Positions 7,350 to 16,011 of a stretch of 18,516 bases of DNA are shown here, piece by piece; position 1 is the first letter of the stretch, and every line of letters begins with the position of its first letter. This DNA is from an uncultured Myxococcales bacterium (GTDB lineage Bacteria; Myxococcota_A; UBA9042): the NCBI GenBank assembly GCA_903917305.1, contig CAIXAA010000104.1:1-18516 (forward strand). The letters run 5' to 3'. The notes beneath the pieces were generated by a model. That model searched no databases. It was not told the DNA's origin and saw only the letters and a list, made by a program, of their open reading frames with translations. A program made the position numbers and the translations under genes.

Positions 7350-9902
7350 GTGACCCACGCCGTATTCCATCGTGCCGGATTTCGCCTGTTTGCAAGCGGT
7401 CTTGCCGCTCTCGCGCTGGGGGCTGCCGCCCTGCCCGCCACGGCCGCGCCGATCGAAGGCAAGCTGTTCCTGCCGGGCGAGAACGTGGCCAACCCTGATG
7501 GCGCGCTGTCGATCAGCAACAATCCTGCAGGCTTGGCCGAGCCTGCCGGTGTCGACGGGCGTCTGCAGTTCAATGCCGGCGGCGTGAAGGTCGGCGCGAG
7601 CCGCGGCACGGGCTGGGGCACGTTCCTCTCGGTGCCGCTGGGCGCGCTAGGCATCGGCGCCTCGCTCGAGCACGCGGAAGATCGCCTGAAATCCGGGCAG
7701 GATCCCGAGTGGTACGCCCGCTCGCGGCTGTCGCTGGGCGCTGGCCTTGCGCTTGGCGAGCGCGTGCGCATCGGCGCCACGACGACCTGGCACGCGCTGG
7801 AAGGCGGCGGTGATCTGAACTCCTGGGATCTCGGCCTGTTGCTGCGTCCGGCGCGCTGGTTCTCGTTGGGCGTGCGCGCCTCCGGCCTGCACGACGCCAC
7901 CGGCAGCACCGCGGACGTCCTGACCACGCACTGGACCTGGGGCCTCGCCCTGCGCCCCCTCGGCAACGACCGCTTGACCGCCGCCGCCGACGTCGACTGG
8001 CCCGCTGGCGGCAACATCGGCACGTTTCGCGGCAGCATCTCCGGCCGCATCATCAACGGCGTGACATTGCTGTTGGAACATCTGGACTTCAAGCCCGTTG
8101 GCGCGACCTCCAGCGATGCGTTGCACGACCGCCGCACCACGCTGATGGTGCGCCTCGGCTTCGGCCGGGTCGGAGCGGACATCGCGGTGCACAGCGACAG
8201 CAACACGATCGGCGACGACAACGGCGGTCTCGCCGGCGGCATTCGCTTCTCGAGCGACGCGCCGCACTCGATGTTCAAGGCGGGCGACGCGGCGGTCAGC
8301 TTCAAGCTCAGCGGAACGCCGGAGGAGCACGACGGCGGCAAAGGTCAGCATTTCAGCCGGTTGCTGCTGGAGATGGAGCGCATCGGGCGCACGCCGGGCA
8401 CGAACCTGGTCGTGCTGCGCGCCGACGATTTCGATCCGGACTGGGCGCAGACGGAGGAGCTGCGCGCGGCGGTGACGCACCTGCGCCACTCCGGCAAGCA
8501 CGTGGTGTGGTACGCGGCGCAGATCACGACGCGCGGCCTGGTCCTGGCTTCGGCGTGCGATCGCATCGTGATGCCGCCGAGCGGCGCGATGACGGCCCAC
8601 GGAATCGGCGCGGACTTCATCGGGTTGCACGACACGCTGGCCAAGCTGGGCATCGCGGTGCAGGCGCTGCGCTACGGCGCGTACAAGACCGCGCCGGAGA
8701 GCCTGACGCAGCAGGAGCCGTCGCGCGCCCTGCACGAGCAGATCGAGCACACGATCGAGCGGCGCTGGCAGACGGTGACGACGGCGGTGGCGCTGGGCCG
8801 CGAAGTCACGGCGGGCGCGCTCGAAGACGCGTTGCAGGACGGCGCCGTGTTTCCGGAGGACGCGCTGGCCGCGCACCTCATCGACGCGGTGGCGAACGAG
8901 GAGCGGCTGGAGCCGCAGCTGCGCGAGTGGGGTGTGCTCGGCGCGAGCGATTCGCTGCGCAAGTGGAGCCTGCCGCCGGTGCGCCGCTCGCAGTGGGGCG
9001 TGCAGCCACGCGTCACTGTGGTCGAAATCGACGGAACGATCGCGGACCACAAGGGCGGATCCTCGCTCATGGGCCGCACGATCGGCGGCGACGACATGGT
9101 GGAGACCATCAAGCAGGCGAGCGACGACTCGGCGACCAAGGCGATCGTGGCGCGCATCCACTCCCCGGGCGGCACGGTGGTCGGCAGTGAGCGGATGTAC
9201 GAAGCGCTGCTCAAGGCCGGCAAGAAGAAGCCGGTGCTGGCTTCGATGGGTGCGGTGGCGGCGAGCGGCGGCTACTGGACGGCGCTGGGCGCGACCACGA
9301 TCTTCGCGGATCGCGAGACGGTGACGGGCTCGGTCGGCATCTTCGCGCTCAAGCCGTCCCTTGGCGGGCTGTGGGAGAAGATCGGCTTGGGAGTCCATCA
9401 CTTCGGCATCGGACCCCACGACGACGTCACGAGCCTGAACCGCCCGTGGACCGAGGCGGAGGAAGAGGTGCTGCACCGCACGCTCGGCCGCTACTACGGC
9501 CTGTTCCTCGATCGCGTGGCGCAGCGGCGCAAGATCGACCGTGCTTCCCTGCCCTTGCTGGCGGAAGGGCGCATCTGGTTCGGCGACGAGGCGCTCACGC
9601 ACCACATGGTCGATCGCGTTGGCGGTCTGCTCGACGCGCTGGCGGAGGCGCGGCGCGTGGCGCGGCTGGACGATCCGGAAGATGTGAAGGTGCGGTTCCT
9701 GCCGCGGCCGACCCTGCTGGAGCAGCTGCGTGCCTCGATCGGCGTGAGCGTGATGTCCGACGTGCTGCAGCCGGCAGACGCGGCGTGGATGCAGGCGCTG
9801 CGCACCGCGGCGGGTCCGTGGCTGGACGCGGCACAGCTCCAGGATCTGGGCGCGACCGGCCAGCCCCTGGCGCTGCTGCCGGTGCGCGTCGACGCGCCCT
9901 GA
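7350..9902 (+). CDS. sppA: SppA-type S49 protease fused to an N-terminal exported barrel-like domain
   Basis: 850 residues. Start GTG at 7350 is preceded by GGGAGG (7338-7343). A classical signal peptide follows, ending near ALPATAA (residue 33). Residues about 34-325 are rich in alternating Gly and hydrophobic residues and contain SISNNPAGLAEP, reminiscent of outer-membrane beta-barrel proteins. Residues about 335-760 carry two S49 domains as in E. coli 67-kDa SppA (protease IV), which degrades cleaved signal peptides with a Ser/Lys dyad. The general base fits Lys446 (YGAYKTAPESL) in the first domain and the nucleophile Ser639 (AVAASGGYW) in the second. They are 193 residues apart, close to the 200 in E. 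coli. E. coli SppA is anchored by an N-terminal helix in the inner membrane; here the protein should be exported. The last 90 or so residues are unassigned. Confidence 0.88.
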   Translation: MTHAVFHRAGFRLFASGLAALALGAAALPATAAPIEGKLFLPGENVANPDGALSISNNPAGLAEPAGVDGRLQFNAGGVKVGASRGTGWGTFLSVPLGALGIGASLEHAEDRLKSGQDPEWYARSRLSLGAGLALGERVRIGATTTWHALEGGGDLNSWDLGLLLRPARWFSLGVRASGLHDATGSTADVLTTHWTWGLALRPLGNDRLTAAADVDWPAGGNIGTFRGSISGRIINGVTLLLEHLDFKPVGATSSDALHDRRTTLMVRLGFGRVGADIAVHSDSNTIGDDNGGLAGGIRFSSDAPHSMFKAGDAAVSFKLSGTPEEHDGGKGQHFSRLLLEMERIGRTPGTNLVVLRADDFDPDWAQTEELRAAVTHLRHSGKHVVWYAAQITTRGLVLASACDRIVMPPSGAMTAHGIGADFIGLHDTLAKLGIAVQALRYGAYKTAPESLTQQEPSRALHEQIEHTIERRWQTVTTAVALGREVTAGALEDALQDGAVFPEDALAAHLIDAVANEERLEPQLREWGVLGASDSLRKWSLPPVRRSQWGVQPRVTVVEIDGTIADHKGGSSLMGRTIGGDDMVETIKQASDDSATKAIVARIHSPGGTVVGSERMYEALLKAGKKKPVLASMGAVAASGGYWTALGATTIFADRETVTGSVGIFALKPSLGGLWEKIGLGVHHFGIGPHDDVTSLNRPWTEAEEEVLHRTLGRYYGLFLDRVAQRRKIDRASLPLLAEGRIWFGDEALTHHMVDRVGGLLDALAEARRVARLDDPEDVKVRFLPRPTLLEQLRASIGVSVMSDVLQPADAAWMQALRTAAGPWLDAAQLQDLGATGQPLALLPVRVDAP

Positions 9903-9934
9903 CGCCACCGCCGCCGGCGACATCAGCTGTGGCG
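9903..9934 (+). terminator. Possible hairpin after the SppA-like gene
   Basis: CGCCAC (9903-9908) and GTGGCG (9929-9934) pair perfectly just past the TGA stop. The 20-base loop contains a second GC palindrome (CGCCGGCG). No T-run follows. Given the GC content this could be fortuitous. Confidence 0.25.
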
Positions 9935-9952
9935 AGGCCGTCGCGGCGTGTG

Positions 9953-9958
9953 TATCAT
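9953..9958 (+). promoter_or_regulatory. Candidate -10 box for the IPT/TIG lipoprotein gene
   Basis: TATCAT (4 of 6 to consensus) lies 42 bases before the preferred start at 10001. The sequence GTATCATG resembles GTAGCATG in the promoter candidate at 825-830. The -35 region (around 9930) is poor. Initiation about 7 bases downstream of the box would fall at the in-frame ATG at 9965 and would argue against that ATG as the start unless the mRNA were leaderless. Confidence 0.3.
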
Positions 9959-10000
9959 GCCTCGATGTCACCAAGAACCTTGAGGCAACAGGTGAAAGCG

Positions 10001-13000
10001 ATGGCGAACATGGGCAGGATCGCGGCGCTTGCGCTGGCTTTGGCCTTGTTTGCGTGTTCGACGCCGCAGTACCCCTTGCAGCACGCGGGATCGGCTGACG
10101 CGGGCGCCGCGGACGGCAGCGGCGATGGCGGCTCCACGGCCAAAAAGTCGTTGGCACTCAAGATGATCACGCCGTCGCGCAGCCCGCTGGCAGGCGGCAT
10201 CGACCTGGATCTGGCCGGTGACGGCTTCGCCGCTTCGACCAAGGTGTGGATCGGCGCGACGGAGGCGACGGTTCAGTATGTGGCCGGAACGACGCACTTG
10301 TTTGTCACGGCCCCGCCCGCGACCGTGCCAGGGCAGGTGGACGTCCGCGTGCAGAACGGCACCGGCGCACCGGTGGTACTCGCCAAGGGCCTGACGTATC
10401 TGGGGAAAGTGACGGTCGACAGCTTCGACCCGTTGCAGGGTCCGGAGGTGGGCGGCACGGAGATCACGGTGCGCGGCAGCGGCTTCCTGCCGGGCGACCG
10501 CGTGCTGGTCGGCTATGCGGAGGCACTGTCAAGCCAAGTCGTTGATTCAACAACGATCGTCGCGGTCGTGCCGCCACTGCCGGGGGCGACGGCGCCCGAT
10601 GCCCCGGACCTCGTCAAGTCCATCGTCGCCGTGCGGCATGGCAGCGGCCTGACCCAAGCGACCGCGCCGTTCACCTATGGCCGTGTTCCGCAAATTGATT
10701 TCGTTACGCCCGCGGTCGTCGGGCTGGACGGTGGCGCGGTCACGCTGCATGGCAGCGCGCTGGGCAACGCGACGGCGCTCTATGCCCACGGCGCCCTGAG
10801 CGATCTGGCGGCAGGCACCGCGGGTGGCGTGCGCGGCGCCACCGTGCCTGCGCTGCATGCCCTTGATCCGACTGCGCAACCCGGCCCGGCGGACCTGCTG
10901 TGGACCAGCCCCTTCGGCAACGGCAAGCTCTCGCCGGCCTTTGCCTACGCCGATCCGGCGGGCGGTCTGGCGCTCTACGGCGCCGTGCCGGCGGTCGGGT
11001 CGTCGTCCGGCGGAGAACCGGTCACGTTGCTCCTGTCGCTGCCCCCCGGCACCCCCCTCGACGGCGTGGAATTCGCCGGCATCAGCATCCAATCCGTCAA
11101 TGACAACGGGCAGTTCGTCGTCAGCGCCCCGGCACACAAGGCCGGCAGCGTCGACATTGCAATCACCGCGGGCGGCAACACGGTCAAGTTGGCGAACGCC
11201 TTCAGGTACTTCGATCCGGTCAGCCTGACCAAGCTGAGCTCCGACAACGGCCCCACCAACGGCGGCGCCGCCATCACCTTGACGGGCAAGGGCCTCTCGA
11301 CCAATTGCAACGTGCGCATCGGCACTTATCCTGCGGAGATCAAGTCCGCCTCCGCGGACGGCAAGACGCTCGCCATCCTGACGCCGCCCGGCGCACCCGG
11401 CACGGCGGACGTGACCGTCACCTGCGGGACCGCCACCGCCATCCTGTCCCAAGGCTTCGCTTTCACGGACAAACTGCACATCAACGCCGTGGTTCCCGCC
11501 AGCGGCGCCACGGGCGGCGGGTCGCTGGTCACCCTCTACGGCTCCGGCTTCAAGAAAGGCCTGCAGGTCGCGTTCGACGGCAAGTCGGCCAGCGCCATCT
11601 CGGTCAGCGACAGCAGCCACGCCACGGTCAAGACACCGCCGCACGCCGCCGGCCCCGTGGCGGTCAGCGTCACCTTCGGCAAGGACAGCGACACGCTGAT
11701 CGACGGCTACAGCTACTTCAGCCCATCGAATTCCAATGGCGGCACCTGGGGTTCCAGTCTCGGCGGCACCCTGAACGTCACGGTCCTCAACATCTACACC
11801 CAGGCGCCCATCGAAGACGCGTTCGTGCAGCTGGGTCAGCCGGGCGACTCGCTCTACAACACGTATGGCGGCCAGACCGACAAGACCGGCCAGATCGTGT
11901 TCTCTGGCCCGGACATCATCGGCAACATCACGGTGTCCGCGTCCAAGACCGGGTTCTCGGCGTCGTCCATCGTCTCCTTCGACGCGGGCAATGCGACGCT
12001 GCTGCTGTGGCCGCATGTGCCGCCGTCCCAGGGCGGAGGCGGCGGTCCGACCCAGGCGACGACGTTGGCCAACTTGCAGGGCACCGTGCTCGACATCGAC
12101 AAGTACCTGCAGGTGCCGCCGACCAACTGCTTGAAGAGCGGCGATCTTGGCGACAAGACCTGCAACACGTGCGCCACCGACAAGGACTGCGCGGGCACGT
12201 CCGCCTCCGGCGCCACATTTGCCTGCGTCGACAACGGCGTCGCGGGCAAGCGCTGCCTGGGCCACTGCCAGAGCGCCAACGACTGCGGCAAGGGCTTCGG
12301 CTGCTTCTCGGACATCAACCAGCCTGGCGCGATGTTCTGCAAGCCCTCGATTGGCATCCGCAAAGTCTTCTGCGCCACGTCGTTGCGCGACATCGACACG
12401 CCGAATCCGGCGCCGAGCAATCCTCCGGACCCGCCACCGAGCGTTCCGCCGGTCAAACCCGGCCATCTGTCCACGGCGCCAGGCTATGCCTCGTCTGAAG
12501 TGGATGAGTTGACGGGAACGTTCGAAATCTCCAGCCGCCTCGACGAGCTCGCCATCCAGTGCGTGGGCGGCTACGTGGCGAATGACACGGGGCTGTTCGT
12601 GCCGACGGTGCTCGGCATTCGCCGTCATGTGTTCCCGATGGCGTCCGCGACGCTGGCGGGACAGGACGTGCGCCTCGACATTCCGCTCGGCCGCACGCTG
12701 GCCGTGCGGCTCGACCATCCGCAGAAGTATTTCCCAAGCAATCTGGGCGGTACGCTGCGGGTTGGCGCCTGGCTGAACCTCGGCTCGGACGGCTATGTCG
12801 TGCTGGAAGACTTCATGTCCCAGGGCGGCATGGCCGGCGTGACGGGCGTGATGGACGACGTGGATCTGCTGCATCAACCCACGGATCTGCCGAAGGAACT
12901 GACCGACACGACCTACACCTACTTCGCCCGCGCGGAGTTCGGCGGCACGGGCTCGGTTCCCATCACGGCGACGCTGCACGAGGACGTCGTCGATCCCGGG

Positions 13001-14263
13001 GACACGAACCTGCGGATTCGCAAGGCGGACGGCACGACGGCGGACAGCGCGCTGGGCATCGACCTGGAATTGAGCGCGGTGCTGGCGGGCGCGGACGGCC
13101 AGGTGCTGATCGTGGCGCTGAACGGACGCGCGTACCGCGGGACGCCGGACGATCCGAAACTCGTGTATCTGCCTCCGGTTTTGGACCCGTACGCGCAGCC
13201 CGCGCAGGTGCTGGCGGCCGCGGGAACGCCGACCGACGCGATCATGGTGGGCGAGGCGGGGCTGATCCGGCGGCTCAAGGGCAATGCCGTCCAGCAGGAG
13301 CAAGGCGCGCTGGCGGTGACGCTGCGCGCGGCGTGCCAGGGACCTCTGGGCCGCGTGGCGGTGGGCGACGGCGGCGGCATCGAAGCGTACCGAACCACGG
13401 TGTGGGAGAAGGTCGCCGCCCCGACGGCCACCGGCCCGACGTTGCGCGCGGTGCTGTGCACGGACACGGGCGCCATCGCCGTGGGCGACGCGGGCCAGAT
13501 CGTCGAGATTGACCTGACGGGAAGTGCGCCCATCGCCTCGGCATCGACCAACGCAACCGTCGATTTCTACACCATCGCGGCAGACAGCAGCGGCACCTTG
13601 TGGGTCGGCGGCAACGCGCCGTCGGGCAACGGACCGCTGCTCCTCAAGCGAATCGGCACGGCAAGTTGGGAGACCGGCTGGCCCGCCGGCACCGTGACGC
13701 CGAGCTACAAGCCGCTGCGGCACATCGTGGCGCTGCCGACCGGTGCCCTGCTGCTCATCGATCGCGAGGGCGGCCTGCACCGCATGGATGCCGCGGGTAT
13801 CGCCGACGAGAGCCCGGAGCGCCTGGACCTCCGGCCGCGGGCCAGCGCGGTGCTGCCCGACGGCTCCGCGGTGCTGGTCGGGCAGCCCGGGCTGTGGCTG
13901 GGGCCGTTCCTGACGATTCCGTCCATCGACAAGCCCGGCATGGGCCTCAACCCCGTGCCGATGGTGGTGGAGTGGTCGGTGGCGCCGGGCCCGCAGCCCT
14001 CCGCGACGCTGGTGCACCTGGACGGCAACCAGTTCCCGTTCTGGTGGCTGTACGTCGCGCCGGACGTGACCTCGCTGCAACTGCCCGATTTCGCCAGCCT
14101 CAAGGGCATCCAGGTGTTCCCGGCGGGTCAGCAGATCAGCTACGTCGCGACAGTGAATCGCATCTACATTCCAGGGCTTTCGATCAACGGCTTTGCCACG
14201 ATGGATGTGGAGTTTGGCTCGCGCCGATCCTGGGCGACGAATGCGGCACAGTTCGTGAAATAG
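10001..14263 (+). CDS. Large surface lipoprotein with six IPT/TIG repeats and a Cys-rich segment
   Basis: 1420 residues from ATG at 10001, chosen over ATG 9965 because GGTGA (9991-9995) precedes it and a short lipoprotein signal follows at once. That signal is a hydrophobic LALALALFA, then Cys19. Six IPT/TIG immunoglobulin-like repeats begin near residues 53, 137, 232, 325, 408 and 494, recognisable by the P..G...GG..V.L.G.G pattern. A carboxypeptidase-regulatory-like beta sandwich follows (about 591-665). Next is a segment with 11 Cys (about 706-793) of the DKDC...CVDNGVAGKRC type common in myxobacterial surface proteins. Then comes a beta-rich region, and from about 1040 several VGEAG, VGDGG and VGDAG repeats suggesting a propeller-like fold. 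The end is Trp-rich (FPFWWLY). It is probably displayed on the outer membrane for binding or adhesion; no catalytic motif is seen. The ligand is unknown. Confidence 0.88.
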   Translation: MANMGRIAALALALALFACSTPQYPLQHAGSADAGAADGSGDGGSTAKKSLALKMITPSRSPLAGGIDLDLAGDGFAASTKVWIGATEATVQYVAGTTHLFVTAPPATVPGQVDVRVQNGTGAPVVLAKGLTYLGKVTVDSFDPLQGPEVGGTEITVRGSGFLPGDRVLVGYAEALSSQVVDSTTIVAVVPPLPGATAPDAPDLVKSIVAVRHGSGLTQATAPFTYGRVPQIDFVTPAVVGLDGGAVTLHGSALGNATALYAHGALSDLAAGTAGGVRGATVPALHALDPTAQPGPADLLWTSPFGNGKLSPAFAYADPAGGLALYGAVPAVGSSSGGEPVTLLLSLPPGTPLDGVEFAGISIQSVNDNGQFVVSAPAHKAGSVDIAITAGGNTVKLANAFRYFDPVSLTKLSSDNGPTNGGAAITLTGKGLSTNCNVRIGTYPAEIKSASADGKTLAILTPPGAPGTADVTVTCGTATAILSQGFAFTDKLHINAVVPASGATGGGSLVTLYGSGFKKGLQVAFDGKSASAISVSDSSHATVKTPPHAAGPVAVSVTFGKDSDTLIDGYSYFSPSNSNGGTWGSSLGGTLNVTVLNIYTQAPIEDAFVQLGQPGDSLYNTYGGQTDKTGQIVFSGPDIIGNITVSASKTGFSASSIVSFDAGNATLLLWPHVPPSQGGGGGPTQATTLANLQGTVLDIDKYLQVPPTNCLKSGDLGDKTCNTCATDKDCAGTSASGATFACVDNGVAGKRCLGHCQSANDCGKGFGCFSDINQPGAMFCKPSIGIRKVFCATSLRDIDTPNPAPSNPPDPPPSVPPVKPGHLSTAPGYASSEVDELTGTFEISSRLDELAIQCVGGYVANDTGLFVPTVLGIRRHVFPMASATLAGQDVRLDIPLGRTLAVRLDHPQKYFPSNLGGTLRVGAWLNLGSDGYVVLEDFMSQGGMAGVTGVMDDVDLLHQPTDLPKELTDTTYTYFARAEFGGTGSVPITATLHEDVVDPGDTNLRIRKADGTTADSALGIDLELSAVLAGADGQVLIVALNGRAYRGTPDDPKLVYLPPVLDPYAQPAQVLAAAGTPTDAIMVGEAGLIRRLKGNAVQQEQGALAVTLRAACQGPLGRVAVGDGGGIEAYRTTVWEKVAAPTATGPTLRAVLCTDTGAIAVGDAGQIVEIDLTGSAPIASASTNATVDFYTIAADSSGTLWVGGNAPSGNGPLLLKRIGTASWETGWPAGTVTPSYKPLRHIVALPTGALLLIDREGGLHRMDAAGIADESPERLDLRPRASAVLPDGSAVLVGQPGLWLGPFLTIPSIDKPGMGLNPVPMVVEWSVAPGPQPSATLVHLDGNQFPFWWLYVAPDVTSLQLPDFASLKGIQVFPAGQQISYVATVNRIYIPGLSINGFATMDVEFGSRRSWATNAAQFVK

Positions 14264-14284
14264 GAACCGACGCAGGAACCTCCC

Positions 14285-15331
14285 ATGACAACACGTGTTC
14301 TCTCCGACCGCGACGGCCGCGCCCTGGATGCCGCCTTGCAGCACGCCGCCTTGTTCGGCCGCGACGATCGCGTCGCCGTGACGGTGCGCGGCCGCGATCG
14401 CGTCAAGCTGCTGCACGCGATGCTGACGCAGGAGGTCAAGGCCCTGCCTCCCTGGTCCGTCAAGCCAGCCGCGCTGTGCGATGCCCAAGGGGTGATGCTG
14501 GCGGCGTTTTCGATGGTGCTGGAGCCGGAGCGCGTCGTGCTGTGGACCGATCGCCCGCAAGGCGAGCTGCTCGCGGCCACGCTGGATCGCTACGTGATCG
14601 CCGACGATGTCGAGGTGGCGCTGGACGAGGATCTGGCGCTGGTCGGGCTGGTCGGGCCGGAGGCGCCGGGCGTGCTGGCGGCGCTGGGGCTGACGCTGCC
14701 GGACGCGGAACTGGCGACACCGGTGCAGATCGCGAGCAAGCAAGCGGTGTTGTGGCAGCAAGTGACAGGTGGACGATCAGCTAGCCCACACGGCGAGGGC
14801 GTGCCGGAGCTGCTGCTCTCGCTGCAACGCGACGATCTCGGCGATGTGGTGGGGGCCTTGGTGGCCCACGGCGCGGCGATTGGCTGCCATGCGGCCGCGG
14901 ATGCCTTGCGCGTGCTGGCGGGCGTGCCGTTGCTGGGCCAGGACATCGATGACGGCAGCACGCCGCTCGAAGCGGGTCTCGCGGCGACGGTGAGCTACCG
15001 AAAAGGCTGTTATCTCGGGCAGGAAGCGATCGCGATGATGACCTACCGCGGGCAGATGCGGCGCCACCTGTGCTGGGTGCAGGCGACGGGCAGCGCGCGG
15101 CCGGACGTCGGCTGGGCCTTGCGCACGCCCGATGGCAAGCGCGCGGGGCGCATGGGCACGGCGGTCGTTCTGCCGGATGGCCGCTGCCTTGGCCTTGCCA
15201 TGGTGCCGCGCAAGGCCTATGTCGTGGGCGGCGAACTCGTGGCAGCCTCCGAAGGCGGCGAGACCGCAAGCGTGCGCATCCTCGGCACCACCGCCGCGGG
15301 CGCCCTCTCCTCCGGAGCGGAACCGGCATGA
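14285..15331 (+). CDS. ygfZ: YgfZ/GcvT-like folate-binding protein
   Basis: 348 residues from ATG at 14285, with AGGA (14274-14277) seven bases upstream. YgfZ proteins (IBA57 in mitochondria) bind tetrahydrofolate and help assemble or repair iron-sulfur clusters in a subset of enzymes. The fold is the aminomethyltransferase (GcvT) fold. The diagnostic signature is present as KGCYLGQE at residues 240-247, with the key Cys at 242. Other family traits are VTVRGRDRVKLLHAMLTQ near residue 31, CDAQGVMLAAF near 64, and PLEAGL before the signature. It has a C-terminal barrel domain, as expected. It lies 21 bp after the IPT/TIG lipoprotein gene, and its TGA overlaps the ATG of the next gene (ATGA at 15328-15331), indicating coupled translation. 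Confidence 0.92.
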   Translation: MTTRVLSDRDGRALDAALQHAALFGRDDRVAVTVRGRDRVKLLHAMLTQEVKALPPWSVKPAALCDAQGVMLAAFSMVLEPERVVLWTDRPQGELLAATLDRYVIADDVEVALDEDLALVGLVGPEAPGVLAALGLTLPDAELATPVQIASKQAVLWQQVTGGRSASPHGEGVPELLLSLQRDDLGDVVGALVAHGAAIGCHAAADALRVLAGVPLLGQDIDDGSTPLEAGLAATVSYRKGCYLGQEAIAMMTYRGQMRRHLCWVQATGSARPDVGWALRTPDGKRAGRMGTAVVLPDGRCLGLAMVPRKAYVVGGELVAASEGGETASVRILGTTAAGALSSGAEPA

Positions 15332-15888
15332 TCATCGGCCTCACGGGACGCAACGCGGGCGGCAAAGGCACCGTCGCCGCCTTCTTCCAGGAAAACGGCT
15401 TTGCGTACACGTCCTTGTCCGACGCGATCCGCACCTACCTGGCACAGCAGGGCTTGCAGCCGACGCGCGACCAGATGATCGCCACCGGCCGCCAGCTGCG
15501 GCAGGAAGGCGGCCCGGGCGTGCTGGCGGCCAAGACGCTGGAGACGATTGCGCCGGGCGCGGATTGCATCGTCGACTCCGTGCGCAATCCGGCCGAAGTG
15601 ACGGAGCTGCGCAAGCGTCCTGATTTCATCCTGTTGGACGTGCAGGCGGGCGAGCGGACGCGCTACCAGCGGCTGCGCGAGCGCGCGCGGGCGGGCGATG
15701 CCGTCACGTTCGAGGAGTTCCAGCGCCAGGAGCTGGCCGAGCTGCAAAGCGGCGACACGGCGGCGCAACAGCTCCTCGCCACGGCGGATCTCGCCGACAT
15801 CGTCGTACCCAATGACGGCGACATCGGCGATCTCCACGTGTTTCTTGAGGATCTGCTGGGCCGGCTGCGCAAGCGCTTCCCGGCCTAG
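15328..15888 (+). CDS. P-loop nucleotide-kinase-like protein
   Basis: 186 residues from ATG at 15328. The N-terminus is a P-loop, GLTGRNAGGKGT (residues 4-15), of the adenylate-kinase or dephospho-CoA-kinase kind. A short LSDAIRTYL segment follows (about 30-38). IVDSVRNPAEVTELRK (about 81-96) gives a Walker-B-like strand with Asp83 and the NPxE motif. LLDVQAGERTRYQRLRERAR (about 102-121) is a lid-like basic segment. The whole resembles the archaeal UPF0200-type kinases and the N-terminal kinase domain of fused dCMP/dCTP-deaminase proteins, so the substrate is likely a nucleotide or nucleoside. I cannot tell which. It overlaps ygfZ by 4 bp and ends in TAG, facing the convergent diheme lipoprotein gene. 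An alternative reading is a divergent dephospho-CoA kinase. Confidence 0.85.
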   Translation: MIIGLTGRNAGGKGTVAAFFQENGFAYTSLSDAIRTYLAQQGLQPTRDQMIATGRQLRQEGGPGVLAAKTLETIAPGADCIVDSVRNPAEVTELRKRPDFILLDVQAGERTRYQRLRERARAGDAVTFEEFQRQELAELQSGDTAAQQLLATADLADIVVPNDGDIGDLHVFLEDLLGRLRKRFPA

Positions 15889-15906
15889 GGCGCCGATCAA
15901 CAATCG

Positions 15907-15961
15907 CTGAGCGGTGTTCTCACGGAGCCGGCGCGTCCGCATCGGCGCGCTCGGCGACCCA
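15907..15961 (-). repeat. Dispersed intergenic repeat, copy 2 (inverted)
   Basis: Bases 15922-15961 are the exact reverse complement of 1110-1149, and 15907-15921 continue the match at 10 of 15 positions. The same bulged hairpin can form. The copy lies in the 122-bp gap between two convergent genes. In its own orientation it follows the diheme lipoprotein gene, with a hairpin (15975-16011) between them, just as copy 1 follows the 59-residue protein gene. Confidence 0.85.
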
Positions 15962-15974
15962 ACCACACTGCGTT

Positions 15975-16011
15975 GAGCCACCAACAGAAACGCAGTTTCT
16001 GATTGGTGCTC
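15975..16011 (-). terminator. Hairpin at the 3' end of the diheme lipoprotein gene
   Basis: Three stacked stems pair: GAG 15975-15977 with CTC 16009-16011; CACCAA 15979-15984 with TTGGTG 16003-16008; CAGAAAC 15985-15991 with GTTTCTG 15995-16001. The loop is GCA, with one bulged base on each side (15978, 16002). It touches the TAG stop codon (16013-16011) of the lipoprotein gene. There is no T-run. With convergent transcription it could act on both strands. Confidence 0.6.

Noticed and set aside
9965..10000. ATG at 9965 as start of the IPT/TIG lipoprotein
   Set aside because: It has no ribosome-binding site and would add 12 residues before the lipoprotein signal. ATG 10001 has GGTGA upstream and gives a normal short signal.
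7647..10157. 836-codon minus-strand open frame opposite the SppA-like gene
   Set aside because: Same antisense artefact. The + strand carries the S49 catalytic motifs and a signal peptide.
10547..14761. 1404-codon minus-strand open frame opposite the IPT/TIG lipoprotein and ygfZ
   Set aside because: The translation is Arg/His/Gly-rich low complexity with no recognisable domain, typical of the antisense of GC-rich genes. The + strand genes have clear domains and start signals.
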